The position numbers and the translations under genes are program-made. Of a stretch of 64,000 nt of DNA, positions 39,792 through 49,010 are shown in pieces. Source of the stretch: Actinomycetes bacterium (GTDB taxonomy: Bacteria; Actinomycetota; Actinomycetes; Propionibacteriales; Nocardioidaceae); assembly GCA_023460975.1 (NCBI GenBank), contig JAEWOG010000016.1, forward strand, positions 1 to 64,000. Direction: 5' to 3'. Below the pieces are notes generated by a model. The model did no database searches. It was not told the origin of the DNA and saw only the letters and a program-made list of their open reading frames with translations. Numbering within the stretch: position 1 is the first letter of the stretch; every line of letters starts with the position of its first letter.

Positions 39792-40897
39792 GCACCGACA
39801 CCCCCGTCCAGCTGGGCCTGCCCGGCCTGCGCTCCGGCATCGAGCTGATCCCGACCGCCGACGGCCCCCAGACGGGCAAGGACTACTCCTCCGATCAGGA
39901 GGTGCGCTGGTGCCCCGGGTGCGGCGACTACGCCGTGCTCAAGGCCGTCCAGTCCTTCCTGCCTGATCTGGGCCTGCGCCGCGAGAACATCGTCTTCGTG
40001 AGCGGCATTGGCTGCTCCAGCCGGTTCCCGTACTACCTCGACACCTACGGCATGCACTCGATCCACGGCCGCGCGCCGTCGATCGCGACCGGCATCGCCA
40101 CGGCCCGCGAGGACCTGTCGGTGTGGGTTGTCACGGGTGACGGCGACGCGCTGTCGATTGGGGGCAATCACCTCATCCACGCGCTGCGCCGCAACGTCAA
40201 CATGACGATCCTGCTGTTCAACAACCGGATCTACGGCCTGACGAAGGGCCAGTACTCCCCCACCTCGGAGTCCGGCAAGGTCACCAAGTCCACCCCGATG
40301 GGATCGGTTGACCACCCGTTCAACCCGGTCTCGCTCGCGCTGGGCGCCGAGGCGTCGTTCGTTGCTCGTACGATCGACTCCGACCGCAAGCACCTCACCT
40401 CGGTGCTCGCCGCAGCTGCTGCCCACCGCGGCACCTCGCTGGTCGAGATCTACCAGAACTGCCCGATCTTCAACGACGGCGCCTTCGACGCGATCAAGAG
40501 CAACGACACCAAGGCCGACGCGATCATTCCGCTCGTGCACGGCCAGCAGGTCACCTTCGGCGCCCCGGGCGAGGACGGCCGCGGCACCCGAGCCGTCGTC
40601 CGCGACCGGGTCGGCGGCGGCGTCAAGATCGTGGCGACCGCGGATGCCGACGAGGCCGACATCGTGGTCCACGACGCCCACAACCCCGACCCGTCGACGG
40701 CGTTCGCCATCAGCCGTCTCACCGACTCGGGCTACCTCAACCAGTCCCCGATCGGCATCTTCCGCCAGGTCGAGCGGCCCACGTACGACGACCAGGCCCG
40801 CTCGCAGGTCGAGCAGAGCCGTACGGCCCTCACCGCGGGCCCGCGGGAGCGTCTGGAGGCGCTGATTAACGCCGGGGACACCTGGACCGTCGTCTGA
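39788..40897 (+). CDS. korB: 2-oxoacid:ferredoxin oxidoreductase, beta subunit
   Basis: A 369-residue thiamine-diphosphate subunit. WCPGCGDYAVLKAVQ holds cysteines for the [4Fe-4S] cluster, GIGCSSRFPYYLDTYGMHSI is the TPP loop and GDGDALSIGGNHLIHALRRN is the TPP/Mg motif. A C-terminal extension of about 90 residues resembles other KorB. It is translated together with KorA. Confidence 0.94.
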   Translation: MSTDTPVQLGLPGLRSGIELIPTADGPQTGKDYSSDQEVRWCPGCGDYAVLKAVQSFLPDLGLRRENIVFVSGIGCSSRFPYYLDTYGMHSIHGRAPSIATGIATAREDLSVWVVTGDGDALSIGGNHLIHALRRNVNMTILLFNNRIYGLTKGQYSPTSESGKVTKSTPMGSVDHPFNPVSLALGAEASFVARTIDSDRKHLTSVLAAAAAHRGTSLVEIYQNCPIFNDGAFDAIKSNDTKADAIIPLVHGQQVTFGAPGEDGRGTRAVVRDRVGGGVKIVATADADEADIVVHDAHNPDPSTAFAISRLTDSGYLNQSPIGIFRQVERPTYDDQARSQVEQSRTALTAGPRERLEALINAGDTWTVV

Positions 40898-40973
40898 GCT
40901 GACGCAGCGAGGGACGAGCGGAGTCGGCGAAGCGACCATCCAACCCGTCGTCTGAGCCGACGCAGCGAGGGAC
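40888..40973. repeat. 28-bp direct repeat of the korB 3' end
   Basis: CGTCGTCTGAG and the following GACGCAGCGAGGGAC block occur at 40888-40915 (korB stop included) and again at 40946-40973 with one mismatch, 58 bases apart. It looks like a small duplication that includes the stop codon. Confidence 0.8.
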
Positions 40974-40976
40974 ATG

Positions 40977-41011
40977 AAAGAACCCGCCCGGTCTGACCGG
41001 GCGGGTTCTTT
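40977..41011. terminator. Bidirectional terminator after korAB
   Basis: A perfect 16-bp stem (AAAGAACCCGCCCGGT and its complement) with a 3-base loop and TTCTTT at the end. It serves korB and the convergent secreted-protein gene. Confidence 0.92.
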
Positions 41012-41061
41012 GCTGTCCGTGTGGCGCGACCATCACCCCCGTGGGGCCGCGACCGCCACGC

Positions 41062-41490
41062 TCAGCCGCGTGAGTCGAAGTACAGGTTCCAGGCGTTGCC
41101 CTTGGTGGCCGCGTACGTCGCGTTGCCCTTGATGTAGACGCGCCACTTCCACACGCCGGTCTTGGGCACGAAGATGCGGGTCTTGTACTTGCCGTTGGCC
41201 TTCGTCTTGATCTTCTGGACGACCTTCCACTTGCACTTGCCGCACTTCTTCTTCTGGATCAGCACCTTGCCGTTGGCGTACGGCAGCACGGTGCCGTCGA
41301 CCTGTGGCAGCGTGACGATGCCCTTGAGCAGCTTGGCGTTGTAGGTCAGCGTGTTGTCGCGCGGGTCCTCCTCCTCGAGGACGCGATCGAACTTCTTGGC
41401 CGCCTGAGCGGGCCCAGAGACAACGGTCGTCAGACCGGCGCCGAGCAGGGTCGCGACGAGCAAGGCAACCAGGACGCGGATGAACCGCAT
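41062..41490 (-). CDS. Secreted protein of unknown function
   Basis: A 142-residue precursor with a Sec signal peptide (MRFIRVLVALLVATLLGAGL, cleavage near AQA-AK at about 30). The mature part is Lys-rich and likely beta-sandwich (LTYNAKLLKGIVTLPQVDGT, GKYKTRIFVPKTGVWKWRVY), with one CGKC pair. It resembles Ig-like or carbohydrate-binding secreted domains without a clear family. GGGGGAAG precedes ATG. Confidence 0.7.
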   Translation of the reverse strand: MRFIRVLVALLVATLLGAGLTTVVSGPAQAAKKFDRVLEEEDPRDNTLTYNAKLLKGIVTLPQVDGTVLPYANGKVLIQKKKCGKCKWKVVQKIKTKANGKYKTRIFVPKTGVWKWRVYIKGNATYAATKGNAWNLYFDSRG

Positions 41491-41610
41491 GAGTCTTCCC
41501 CCTGTGGATCGAGTGTGTTCGGGCCCGGAATTCCTCGGGCGCGCACGTGGCTACCCGATTGATGCCAGACAGGGCGATGGTAGGCCATGAGCACCCCATA
41601 AGGTGAGCGA

Positions 41611-42519
41611 GTGTCACAAGAGCGTCGCGGTCTCCTGCTAGGCGTCGTCGCCTACGTGTTGTGGGGCGGCTTCCCGCTCTATTGGCCCCTCCTTGAACCG
41701 GCGGGGGCGGTCGAGATTCTCTCGCACCGCATCACGTGGTCTGCGGTCTGCATGGTGCTGCTCGTGGTTGTTGCGCGGCGCGGCAGGCATCTGGCGGAGG
41801 TCGTACGGGATCGGCGCCGCCTGCTGCTGCTGACCGGGGCCGCAGTGATCATTTCGGTCAACTGGGTCACCTACATCTGGGCGGTCAACCACGACCGGGT
41901 CGTGGAGGGGTCGCTGGGCTACTTCATCAACCCACTGGTGACCGTGCTGATGGGCGTCCTCGTCCTGCGCGAACGCCTGCGGCCCCTGCAGTGGGTGGCC
42001 CTTGGCATCGCGGCGTTCGCGGTGCTGGTGCTGACCCTCGACTACGGGCACCCGCCGTACGTGGCCCTGGTGCTGGCGTTCAGCTTCGGCACCTACGGCC
42101 TGGTGAAGAAGACTGCCAACACCGGCGCGATCGAGAGCCTGACGGTGGAGACCCTCGTCCTCCTCCCGCTGGCGGCCGGCTATCTCCTCTTCCTGAGCGC
42201 CAACGGGACCTCGTCCTTCGGACAGCACGGATGGGTCCACGCGCTGCTGTTCGTCGGCACCGGCATCATCACGGCCGTACCCCTGATCCTGTTCGGTGCA
42301 GCGGCGACCCGGTTGTCGATGGTGACGCTCGGACTGCTGCAGTACCTGGCGCCGATCATCCAGTTCTGCATCGGCATCTGGGTGTTCGACGAGCACATGC
42401 CGCTGGGGAGGTGGATCGGCTTCGCGTGCGTGTGGGTGGCGCTCATCGTCTTCACCGTGGAGGCCATCAACCACCGCAGGCGTGACCTGCGCGCAGCCGC
42501 GGAGGCAGCGGCGATCTGA
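41611..42519 (+). CDS. rarD: EamA family transporter RarD
   Basis: A ten-span drug/metabolite transporter of 302 residues. The RarD-specific start GLLLGVVAYVLWGGFPLYW, the segment SVNWVTYIWAVNHDRVVEGS and the C-terminal GLLQYLAPIIQFCIG are present. TAAGGT ends 6 bases before GTG 41611, so a leaderless start is possible, although AGGTGAG could also act as ribosome-binding site. Substrate unknown. Confidence 0.9.
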   Translation: MSQERRGLLLGVVAYVLWGGFPLYWPLLEPAGAVEILSHRITWSAVCMVLLVVVARRGRHLAEVVRDRRRLLLLTGAAVIISVNWVTYIWAVNHDRVVEGSLGYFINPLVTVLMGVLVLRERLRPLQWVALGIAAFAVLVLTLDYGHPPYVALVLAFSFGTYGLVKKTANTGAIESLTVETLVLLPLAAGYLLFLSANGTSSFGQHGWVHALLFVGTGIITAVPLILFGAAATRLSMVTLGLLQYLAPIIQFCIGIWVFDEHMPLGRWIGFACVWVALIVFTVEAINHRRRDLRAAAEAAAI

Positions 42520-42550
42520 GGGTCGTACGGTCGACCTCGTAGGGGTTCCA

Positions 42551-42614
42551 TGAACTTCTGGTGGTGTGCACACCCCCAGAAGTTCAGGATCCCCCGCTTC
42601 TGCGGGGGATCCTG
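42551..42614. terminator. Two tandem hairpins between rarD and the polyprenyl synthase
   Basis: Hairpin 1 (42551-42586) pairs TGAACTTCTGG with its complement and continues inward with GGTGTG/CACACC. Hairpin 2 (42585-42614) pairs CAGGATCCCCCGC with its complement around TTCT. They separate convergent genes. Neither has a strong T run. Confidence 0.7.
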
Positions 42615-42628
42615 ATGAAACTGAGACC

Positions 42629-43636
42629 TCAGGCGGAGCGGACGGCGACGACGTCGGCGAAGGCTTCGAGGGCGGTGCGTACGGGGCCCTCGGGGAGCAC
42701 CGCCAGCAGCGCCTTCGCGCGGGTCGCCTGGTCGATCACGTACGCCCGCGCCTCGGCCATCGCCGGGTGCTTGCGCAGCAGGTCGAGAGCCTCGGCATGC
42801 AGGTCGTCGTCGCTGAGGGGGGCAGCAAGGAGCTCCAGGAGCCGCGCGTCGGCGGGGTCGGTGGAGGCCATCGCCATGAGGGAGGGCAGCGTCGGCACGC
42901 CCTCGCGCAGGTCGGTGCCGGGGGTCTTGCCCGACTCGTCGGACTCGGAAGCGATGTCGAGGATGTCGTCGGAGAGCTGGAACGCGCTGCCGACGATCTC
43001 GCCGTACTCACTGAGCGCCTCGACGACGTCGTCGCTGGCGCCGCCGAACATCGCGCCGTAGCGGGCCGAGGTCGCGATCAGCGAGCCCGTCTTGCCGGCC
43101 ACGACCTCGAGGTAGTGCGCGAGCCGGTCCTCGCCCGGCTCGGGCTCCACGGTCTCCAGGATCTGACCCTCGACGAGACGCGTGAAGGTCTGGGCCTGGA
43201 TTCGTACGGCGGCCGGGCCCAGGTCAGCGGTGAGCTCGGAGGACTTCCCGAAGAGGAAGTCGCCCGTCAGGATCGCGACGTTGTTGTCCCACCGCGCATT
43301 CGCCGTGTCCGCGCCGCGGCGCAGGTCGGCCTCGTCCATCACGTCGTCGTGGTAGAGCGAGGCCACGTGGGTCAGCTCCACGACGCAGGCCGCCGTGTGG
43401 ACCTCGTCGGCCTCAGGCGTGGCGCCCGTCTCGGCGGCCAGCAGGACCAGGAGCGGCCGGAACCGCTTCCCTCCCGCCGCCATGAGGTGGGCGGCCGCGC
43501 GGGAGACGTAGTCGGTCCGGGCCTGGCAGTGGCCCGCCAGCTGGTCCTCGATGACGGCCAGCCGTTCGGTCAGGCGCTGAGCCAGCGCCTCATCGACGAC
43601 GGGAAGGGCCAGCGAGGAAGCTGATGCGGTGCTCAC
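42629..43636 (-). CDS. Polyprenyl diphosphate synthase (menaquinone side chain)
   Basis: This trans-prenyltransferase (335 residues) has GGKRFRPLLVLLAAE, the first Asp-rich motif DDVMD and the second DDILD. Small residues before the first motif (VASLYHDDVMD) fit a long-chain product. The context (nuo, menG, menF) points to the menaquinone tail. GTG 43636 overlaps the nuoN stop (GTGA), so it is the last gene of the nuo operon. Confidence 0.9.
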   Translation of the reverse strand: MSTASASSLALPVVDEALAQRLTERLAVIEDQLAGHCQARTDYVSRAAAHLMAAGGKRFRPLLVLLAAETGATPEADEVHTAACVVELTHVASLYHDDVMDEADLRRGADTANARWDNNVAILTGDFLFGKSSELTADLGPAAVRIQAQTFTRLVEGQILETVEPEPGEDRLAHYLEVVAGKTGSLIATSARYGAMFGGASDDVVEALSEYGEIVGSAFQLSDDILDIASESDESGKTPGTDLREGVPTLPSLMAMASTDPADARLLELLAAPLSDDDLHAEALDLLRKHPAMAEARAYVIDQATRAKALLAVLPEGPVRTALEAFADVVAVRSA

Positions 43637-45225
43637 CTGATGTATTCTCCCGCAACGCTCGCCAGATCGAGAAGCGGGCCCGGAAGGACGCCCAGCATCA
43701 CGGTCACGGCGACGCTCACGGCGATCGCGGAGGCGGTCAGGACCGACGGGTAGGCGACCGTGGGGCCGTCACCGACCGGCTCGTCGAAGTACATCGTCTT
43801 GATGACCCGGACGTAGAGGTAGGCCGCGATCACCGACGCCAGCACGGCGGCGATGACGACCGGCCAGGCACCCGCGGACAGGGCCACGGAGAAGACCGCG
43901 ATCTTGCCGACGAAGCCCGAGGTCAGCGGGATGCCTGCCATGGCCAGCAGGAAGAACGCGAACACGCCCGCGACCACCGGCGACTTCTTGCCCAGCCCGG
44001 CCCAGCGGTCCAGCGCGGTGACCTCGCCGCCGGAGTCGCGCACCAGGCTGACGATCGCGAAGGCCCCCAGTGAGGTGAAGCCGTACGTGGTCACGTAGAA
44101 CATCACGGCCTGCAGCGAGGTGAGCTCGTTGCCCGCCAGCGCATTCGTCGACTGGACCCCCAGCACGCCGGTGAGGATGAAGCCCGTGTGGGCCACGGCC
44201 GAGTAGGCGAGGATCCGCTTGATGTCGGTTTGCGTGATCGCGAGCACCGCGCCGACGAACATCGACAGGATGGCGATGATCCACAGCATCGGCTGCCACG
44301 ACCAGCGGTCCGATCCGAACGCGACGTAGAACAGGCGCATCAGGGCGCCGAAGGCCGCCACCTTGATCGCGGCCGACATGAAGGCCGTGACCGGCGTCGG
44401 GGCGCCCTGGTAGACATCGGGCGTCCACGCCTGGAAGGGGGCAGCACCCACCTTGAACAGCAGGCCCACCGCCAGCATGCCCATGCCGATCAGCAGCAGC
44501 GAGTGCGACGCGGTGCCGATGCGTACGGCCTCGTCGATCGCGGCGAAGTCCATCGAGCCGGCGTACCCGTAGGTCAGCGCCGCGCCGTACAGGAAGAAGC
44601 CGGAGGCGAAGGCACCCAGGAGGAAGTACTTCAGGGCCGCCTCCTGGCTCAGCAGGCGGCGACGACGCGCCAGGCCGCTGAGCAGGTAGAGCGGAAGCGA
44701 GAGCACCTCGAGGGCCACGAACAGCGTCAGCAGGTCGTTGGCCGCGGGGAACAGCAGCATGCCCGAGACGGAGAACATCAGCAGCGGGTAGACCTCGGTG
44801 TGCTCGAGGCCGCGCGTGGAAGCCTCCCGCTCGGCGTCCGTACCCGGAAGGGCGGCCGCCTGGCCGGCGAAGGCCGACACGCCGCCGTCGAGCTGACGCT
44901 CCGCGAACAGCAGGACCCCGCACAGGGCGAGGACGAGGATGACGCCCCACAGGAACAGCGAGGGGCCGTCCACCGCGACACTGCCAGCGCCCGCGAACAC
45001 TCCGCGGGCCGCGCCGTCGGCGTGCTCGGGCAGCGAGGTGGCCAGGTAGACCACCGAGCCCAGGGCACCCAGCAGCGCGAGCAGCGCCACTCCGACGTGC
45101 ACCGGCCGGCGCAGACGCCGCGGCACGAAGGCCTCGACGAGCACGCCGACGAAGCCGGCGCCGAACACGATGATCAGCGGCAGCAGATCGACGTAGCCGA
45201 TCTCCGGCTTGGCGAACGTGCTCAC
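43633..45225 (-). CDS. nuoN: NADH-quinone oxidoreductase subunit N
   Basis: An antiporter-like proton-pumping subunit of complex I (530 residues, about 14 spans). The quinone-antiporter core is visible in FVALEVLSLPLYLLSGLARR, FKVGAAPFQAWTPDVYQGAP and ILAYSAVAHTGFILTGVLG, with conserved Glu and Lys in spans. It overlaps nuoM by 4 bases and the polyprenyl synthase gene by 4. Confidence 0.96.
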   Translation of the reverse strand: MSTFAKPEIGYVDLLPLIIVFGAGFVGVLVEAFVPRRLRRPVHVGVALLALLGALGSVVYLATSLPEHADGAARGVFAGAGSVAVDGPSLFLWGVILVLALCGVLLFAERQLDGGVSAFAGQAAALPGTDAEREASTRGLEHTEVYPLLMFSVSGMLLFPAANDLLTLFVALEVLSLPLYLLSGLARRRRLLSQEAALKYFLLGAFASGFFLYGAALTYGYAGSMDFAAIDEAVRIGTASHSLLLIGMGMLAVGLLFKVGAAPFQAWTPDVYQGAPTPVTAFMSAAIKVAAFGALMRLFYVAFGSDRWSWQPMLWIIAILSMFVGAVLAITQTDIKRILAYSAVAHTGFILTGVLGVQSTNALAGNELTSLQAVMFYVTTYGFTSLGAFAIVSLVRDSGGEVTALDRWAGLGKKSPVVAGVFAFFLLAMAGIPLTSGFVGKIAVFSVALSAGAWPVVIAAVLASVIAAYLYVRVIKTMYFDEPVGDGPTVAYPSVLTASAIAVSVAVTVMLGVLPGPLLDLASVAGEYIR

Positions 45226-46745
45226 TGGTGACCTCCCTCAACACCGCCGAGGACCGTCGGCAGTTCGTCGGTGACACCCACGTGGGACAGGGTCTGCTCC
45301 ACAGTGGGGTTGATGACGTCGAGCAGGGGCATCGGGTAGACGCCGAACACGACGAGTGCGACCAGCAGCGGCGCCAGGACGCCGATCTCGCGGCGGCCGA
45401 GGTCGGTGACGCCCTCGAACTCCGAGCGAGTCGGGCCGGTGAAGGTCCGCTGATACATCCACAGTGCGTAGATGGCCGCGAGAACGATCGCGGTGACGGC
45501 GACCGCACCTGCCCACCAGCGGTACTCGAAGGCGGAGATGATGACCATCATCTCGGACACGAACGGCGCCAGACCCGGCAGACCTGCAGCCGCGAGGCCG
45601 CCGACGAGGAAGATGCCAGCCATGACCGGCACCTTCTTCTCGAGACCGCCCATCGCGCGGATCGACGAGGTGCCCGTGCGCTGGATCAGGAACCCGGCGA
45701 CCAGGAACATCAGCGCCGTGGCCAGACCGTGGTTGACCATGTAGAGAATCGCGCCCGCGGCACCCGTGCTGTTGAACACGAAGATGCCCAGGACGATGAA
45801 TCCGAAGTGCGACAGCGACGTGAGACCGATCAGACGCAGGACGTCGTCCTGGCCGATGGCGACGAACGCGCCGTACACGATCGAGATCAGGGCGAGCACG
45901 ACGACGAACGGCGTGGCCCACTGCGACGCATCAGGCAGCAGCCCGAGGCAGAAGCGCAGCATGCCGAAGGTGCCGATCTTGTCGAGCACGCAGACCAGGA
46001 GCACCGAGGTGCCGGTCGTGGCCTTCTCCGTGGTGTCCGCGAGCCAGGTGTGGACCGGGAACATGGGCGCCTTGATTGCGAAGGCGACGAAGAAGCCCAC
46101 GAAGATCCACCGCTGCGCCTCCGAGGAGATCGACAGGGCCGACAGGTCGCTGAGCAGGAAGCTCGCCTCACCCGCGCGGGCGGAGACGACGTACAGACCG
46201 ACCACGGAGGCCAGCATGATGAGACCGCCGGCGAGCTGGTAGATCAGGAACTTGGTCGCGGCACGACCACGCCCCTGCTTGCCGAAGCCACCGATCAGGA
46301 AGTACGCCGGGATCAGCGTCGCCTCGAAGACGACGTAGAACAGGAAGACGTCCGTCGCGGTGAAGACCGCCAGGCTCATGGCCTCCAGGGCCAGCACCCA
46401 GGCGAAGAACGCCTTGGTGTTGCCCTCGTCGGCGTCCTTCCATCCGGCGCCGATCACGATCGGGACCAGGACTGCGGTGAGCAGGACCATGAGCAGGCCC
46501 AGACCGTCGACGCCGAGCGCGAAGTGGACGCCCAGGGCCGGGATCCAGTCGTACGTCTCGGTGAGCTGCATGCCGTCGCCGCGCTCGAACTGCAACGCTG
46601 CCACCGCAGCGATGACGAGCGTCACCACCGAGAAGCCGAGCGAGATCTGCTTGGCCAGCGGCTGCCCCTTCTCGGAGGGGACGAGCGCGGTGACCACCGC
46701 GCCGACGAGCGGCACGGCAATCAGCAGGCTGAGGATCATGTTCAT
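45222..46745 (-). CDS. nuoM: NADH-quinone oxidoreductase subunit M
   Basis: The second antiporter-like subunit (507 residues): FYVVFEATLIPAYFLIGGFG, FAIKAPMFPVHTWLADTTEK and LIGLTSLSHFGFIVLGIFVF with the conserved Glu, Lys and His. It sits between nuoN and nuoL and overlaps each by 4 bases, so translation is coupled. Confidence 0.97.
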   Translation of the reverse strand: MNMILSLLIAVPLVGAVVTALVPSEKGQPLAKQISLGFSVVTLVIAAVAALQFERGDGMQLTETYDWIPALGVHFALGVDGLGLLMVLLTAVLVPIVIGAGWKDADEGNTKAFFAWVLALEAMSLAVFTATDVFLFYVVFEATLIPAYFLIGGFGKQGRGRAATKFLIYQLAGGLIMLASVVGLYVVSARAGEASFLLSDLSALSISSEAQRWIFVGFFVAFAIKAPMFPVHTWLADTTEKATTGTSVLLVCVLDKIGTFGMLRFCLGLLPDASQWATPFVVVLALISIVYGAFVAIGQDDVLRLIGLTSLSHFGFIVLGIFVFNSTGAAGAILYMVNHGLATALMFLVAGFLIQRTGTSSIRAMGGLEKKVPVMAGIFLVGGLAAAGLPGLAPFVSEMMVIISAFEYRWWAGAVAVTAIVLAAIYALWMYQRTFTGPTRSEFEGVTDLGRREIGVLAPLLVALVVFGVYPMPLLDVINPTVEQTLSHVGVTDELPTVLGGVEGGHQ

Positions 46746-48706
46746 CCGAGGTTCACCGCCATGAGGGCAACGACGACCAGGAGGACGCCGGTCAGCAGGG
46801 ACAGGGCGTACGAACGGACGTACCCGTTCTGGACCCTGCGCAGGACACCCGAGAGACCGCCGAGCGTGGCAGCGCCACCCTCGACCAGCCCGTCGACGCC
46901 GGCGCGGTCGGCCGTGGCGAGGCCACGCGCCAGCGCGGCACCCGGCCCGATCACCACGGTCTCGTTGATCAGGTCGCCGTAGAGGTCGGCACGGGCCGCG
47001 CGGGTCACGAAGGACACGTCTTGGGGAGCCTCACGGGGAACCTCGCGCTTCTCCACCAGCATCCACGCGAGCCCGACGCCCACCGCGACCACGGCGACGA
47101 TGATGAGCGACATCAGGATCACCGGGATGCCCAGCTCGTGGTGCTCGGCGTGGCCGGTGACCGGCTCGAGGAACTCGACGATGTAGTCACCGATGAACAT
47201 CACGCCACCGAAGACCGACAGCGCGGCCAGCACGATCAGCGGAACCGTCATCACCTTGGGCGACTCGTGCGGGTGGACCTCGGGCTCCCAACGCTTGGTC
47301 GTGAAGAAGGTCATCAGCATCAGGCGCGTCATGTAGAAGGCCGTGATGCCGGCACCCAGCAGGGCCAGCAGGCCCACGAAGGTGTTCTCGGCGATCGCCG
47401 TCTCGATGATCTTGTCCTTCGACCAGACGCCGGAGAAGCCGGGGAAGCCGATGATCGCGAGGTAGCCCATCGCGAAGGTCAGGAACGTGACCGGCATGTA
47501 CTTGCGCAGGCCGCCGTAGTGACGCATGTCGACGTCGTCGTTCATGCCGTGCATGACCGAACCGGCACCCAGGAACATGTTGGCCTTGAAGAAGCCGTGC
47601 GCCAGCAGGTGGGCGATGGCCAGCGGGTAGCCCACCGGGCCGAGGCCCGCCGCGAGCATCATGTAGCCGATCTGGCTCATCGTCGACCCGGCCAGCGCCT
47701 TCTTGATGTCGTCCTTCGCGCAGCCGAGGATCGCACCCCACAGGAGCGTGATCGTGGCGATGACCACGACCGCGGTCTGGGCGACGGGGCCGTACTCGAA
47801 GACGAAGTTGGAACGGGTCACCAGGTAGACACCGGCGGTGACCATCGTGGCCGCGTGGATGAGGGCCGAGACCGGGGTCGGGCCCTCCATCGCGTCGAGC
47901 AACCAGGCCTGGAGCGGGAACTGCGCCGACTTTCCGCAGGCACCCAGCAGGAGCAGCAGGCCGATGATGTTCATCGTCTGCTCACTCGCCGAGCCCGTCA
48001 GCGCGCTGACGGCAGCAAAGTCCGTGGTGCCGAACGTGGCAAACATGGCGGCGATCGCGAGCGAGAGCCCGATGTCACCGACACGGTTGATGACGAAGGC
48101 CTTCTTCGAGGCAGCAGCAGCCGAAGGCTTGTGCTGCCAGAACCCGATGAGCAGGTACGACGCCAGACCCACGAGCTCCCAGCCGAGGAAGAGGCCCACG
48201 AAGTTGCCCGCGAGGATCAGCGTCAGCATCGCTGCCACGAACAGGTTGAGGTAGCCGAAGAAGCGGCGGCGACGCTCGTCGTGGGCCATGTAGCCGATCG
48301 AGTAGACGTGGATCAGCGACCCGACACCGGTGATCAGGAGCAGGAACAGCGACGCGAGCTGGTCGTAGTGCAGGTCCATGCCCACGTTGATCGACCCGGA
48401 CTCGAACCAGGTGTAGAGGTGCTGGCCGATCTGGCGGTCATCAGCATCCCGGCCGAGCAGCGCGAAGAAGAGCACCAGGCTGAGCACGAACGAGGCAGCA
48501 GCCGCGGCCGTACCGATCAGGGGTCCGACGCGGTCGAGGGCACCCTTGGCGAACGGGGCCACCACGAGAAGCAGGAAGGCGCCCAGCAGCGGCAGGCCGA
48601 TGACGAGCCAGAGCAGGCTGAACACTCCGTCCGCCTGGGCCGGGTGGAGGACCGGCACGGTCGCTCCCTCGGCCGCAGCGGGCAGCAGAGTGACGAATGA
48701 GTTCAC
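46742..48706 (-). CDS. nuoL: NADH-quinone oxidoreductase subunit L
   Basis: The largest membrane subunit (654 residues) with about 16 spans and the long lateral helix at its C-terminus. Core motifs: FLGWELVGLASYLLIGFWQH, AQFPLQAWLLDAMEGPTPVS and KKALAGSTMSQIGYMMLAAG. It overlaps nuoM by 4 bases and follows nuoK by 10. Confidence 0.97.
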   Translation of the reverse strand: MNSFVTLLPAAAEGATVPVLHPAQADGVFSLLWLVIGLPLLGAFLLLVVAPFAKGALDRVGPLIGTAAAAASFVLSLVLFFALLGRDADDRQIGQHLYTWFESGSINVGMDLHYDQLASLFLLLITGVGSLIHVYSIGYMAHDERRRRFFGYLNLFVAAMLTLILAGNFVGLFLGWELVGLASYLLIGFWQHKPSAAAASKKAFVINRVGDIGLSLAIAAMFATFGTTDFAAVSALTGSASEQTMNIIGLLLLLGACGKSAQFPLQAWLLDAMEGPTPVSALIHAATMVTAGVYLVTRSNFVFEYGPVAQTAVVVIATITLLWGAILGCAKDDIKKALAGSTMSQIGYMMLAAGLGPVGYPLAIAHLLAHGFFKANMFLGAGSVMHGMNDDVDMRHYGGLRKYMPVTFLTFAMGYLAIIGFPGFSGVWSKDKIIETAIAENTFVGLLALLGAGITAFYMTRLMLMTFFTTKRWEPEVHPHESPKVMTVPLIVLAALSVFGGVMFIGDYIVEFLEPVTGHAEHHELGIPVILMSLIIVAVVAVGVGLAWMLVEKREVPREAPQDVSFVTRAARADLYGDLINETVVIGPGAALARGLATADRAGVDGLVEGGAATLGGLSGVLRRVQNGYVRSYALSLLTGVLLVVVALMAVNLG

Positions 48707-48716
48707 GATCGTCCTC

Positions 48717-49010
48717 TCAGTACTTCAGCAGACTGGCGTCGTCGACCGAGGCCGAACGGCGAGTGCGGAAGATGGTCATGATGATGGCCAGGCCGATCAC
48801 GACCTCGGCGGCGGCGACGACCATCACGAAGAAGGCCATGACCTGTCCGTCGAGGTTGCCGTGCTGCTTGGCGAAGGTGACCAGGGCAAGGTTGCAGGCG
48901 TTGAGCATCAGCTCGACGCACATGAAGACCACGATGGCGTTGCGGCGTACGAGCACGCCGACTGCGCCGATCGTGAACAGGATCGTCGAGAGGACCAGGT
49001 ACTCGGTCAC
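48717..49010 (-). CDS. nuoK: NADH-quinone oxidoreductase subunit K
   Basis: A three-span subunit of 97 residues starting MTEYLVLSTILFTIGAVGVL, with the conserved Glu residues in FMCVELMLNACNLALV and VVAAAEVVIGLAIIM. It overlaps nuoJ by 4 bases. Confidence 0.97.
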   Translation of the reverse strand: MTEYLVLSTILFTIGAVGVLVRRNAIVVFMCVELMLNACNLALVTFAKQHGNLDGQVMAFFVMVVAAAEVVIGLAIIMTIFRTRRSASVDDASLLKY

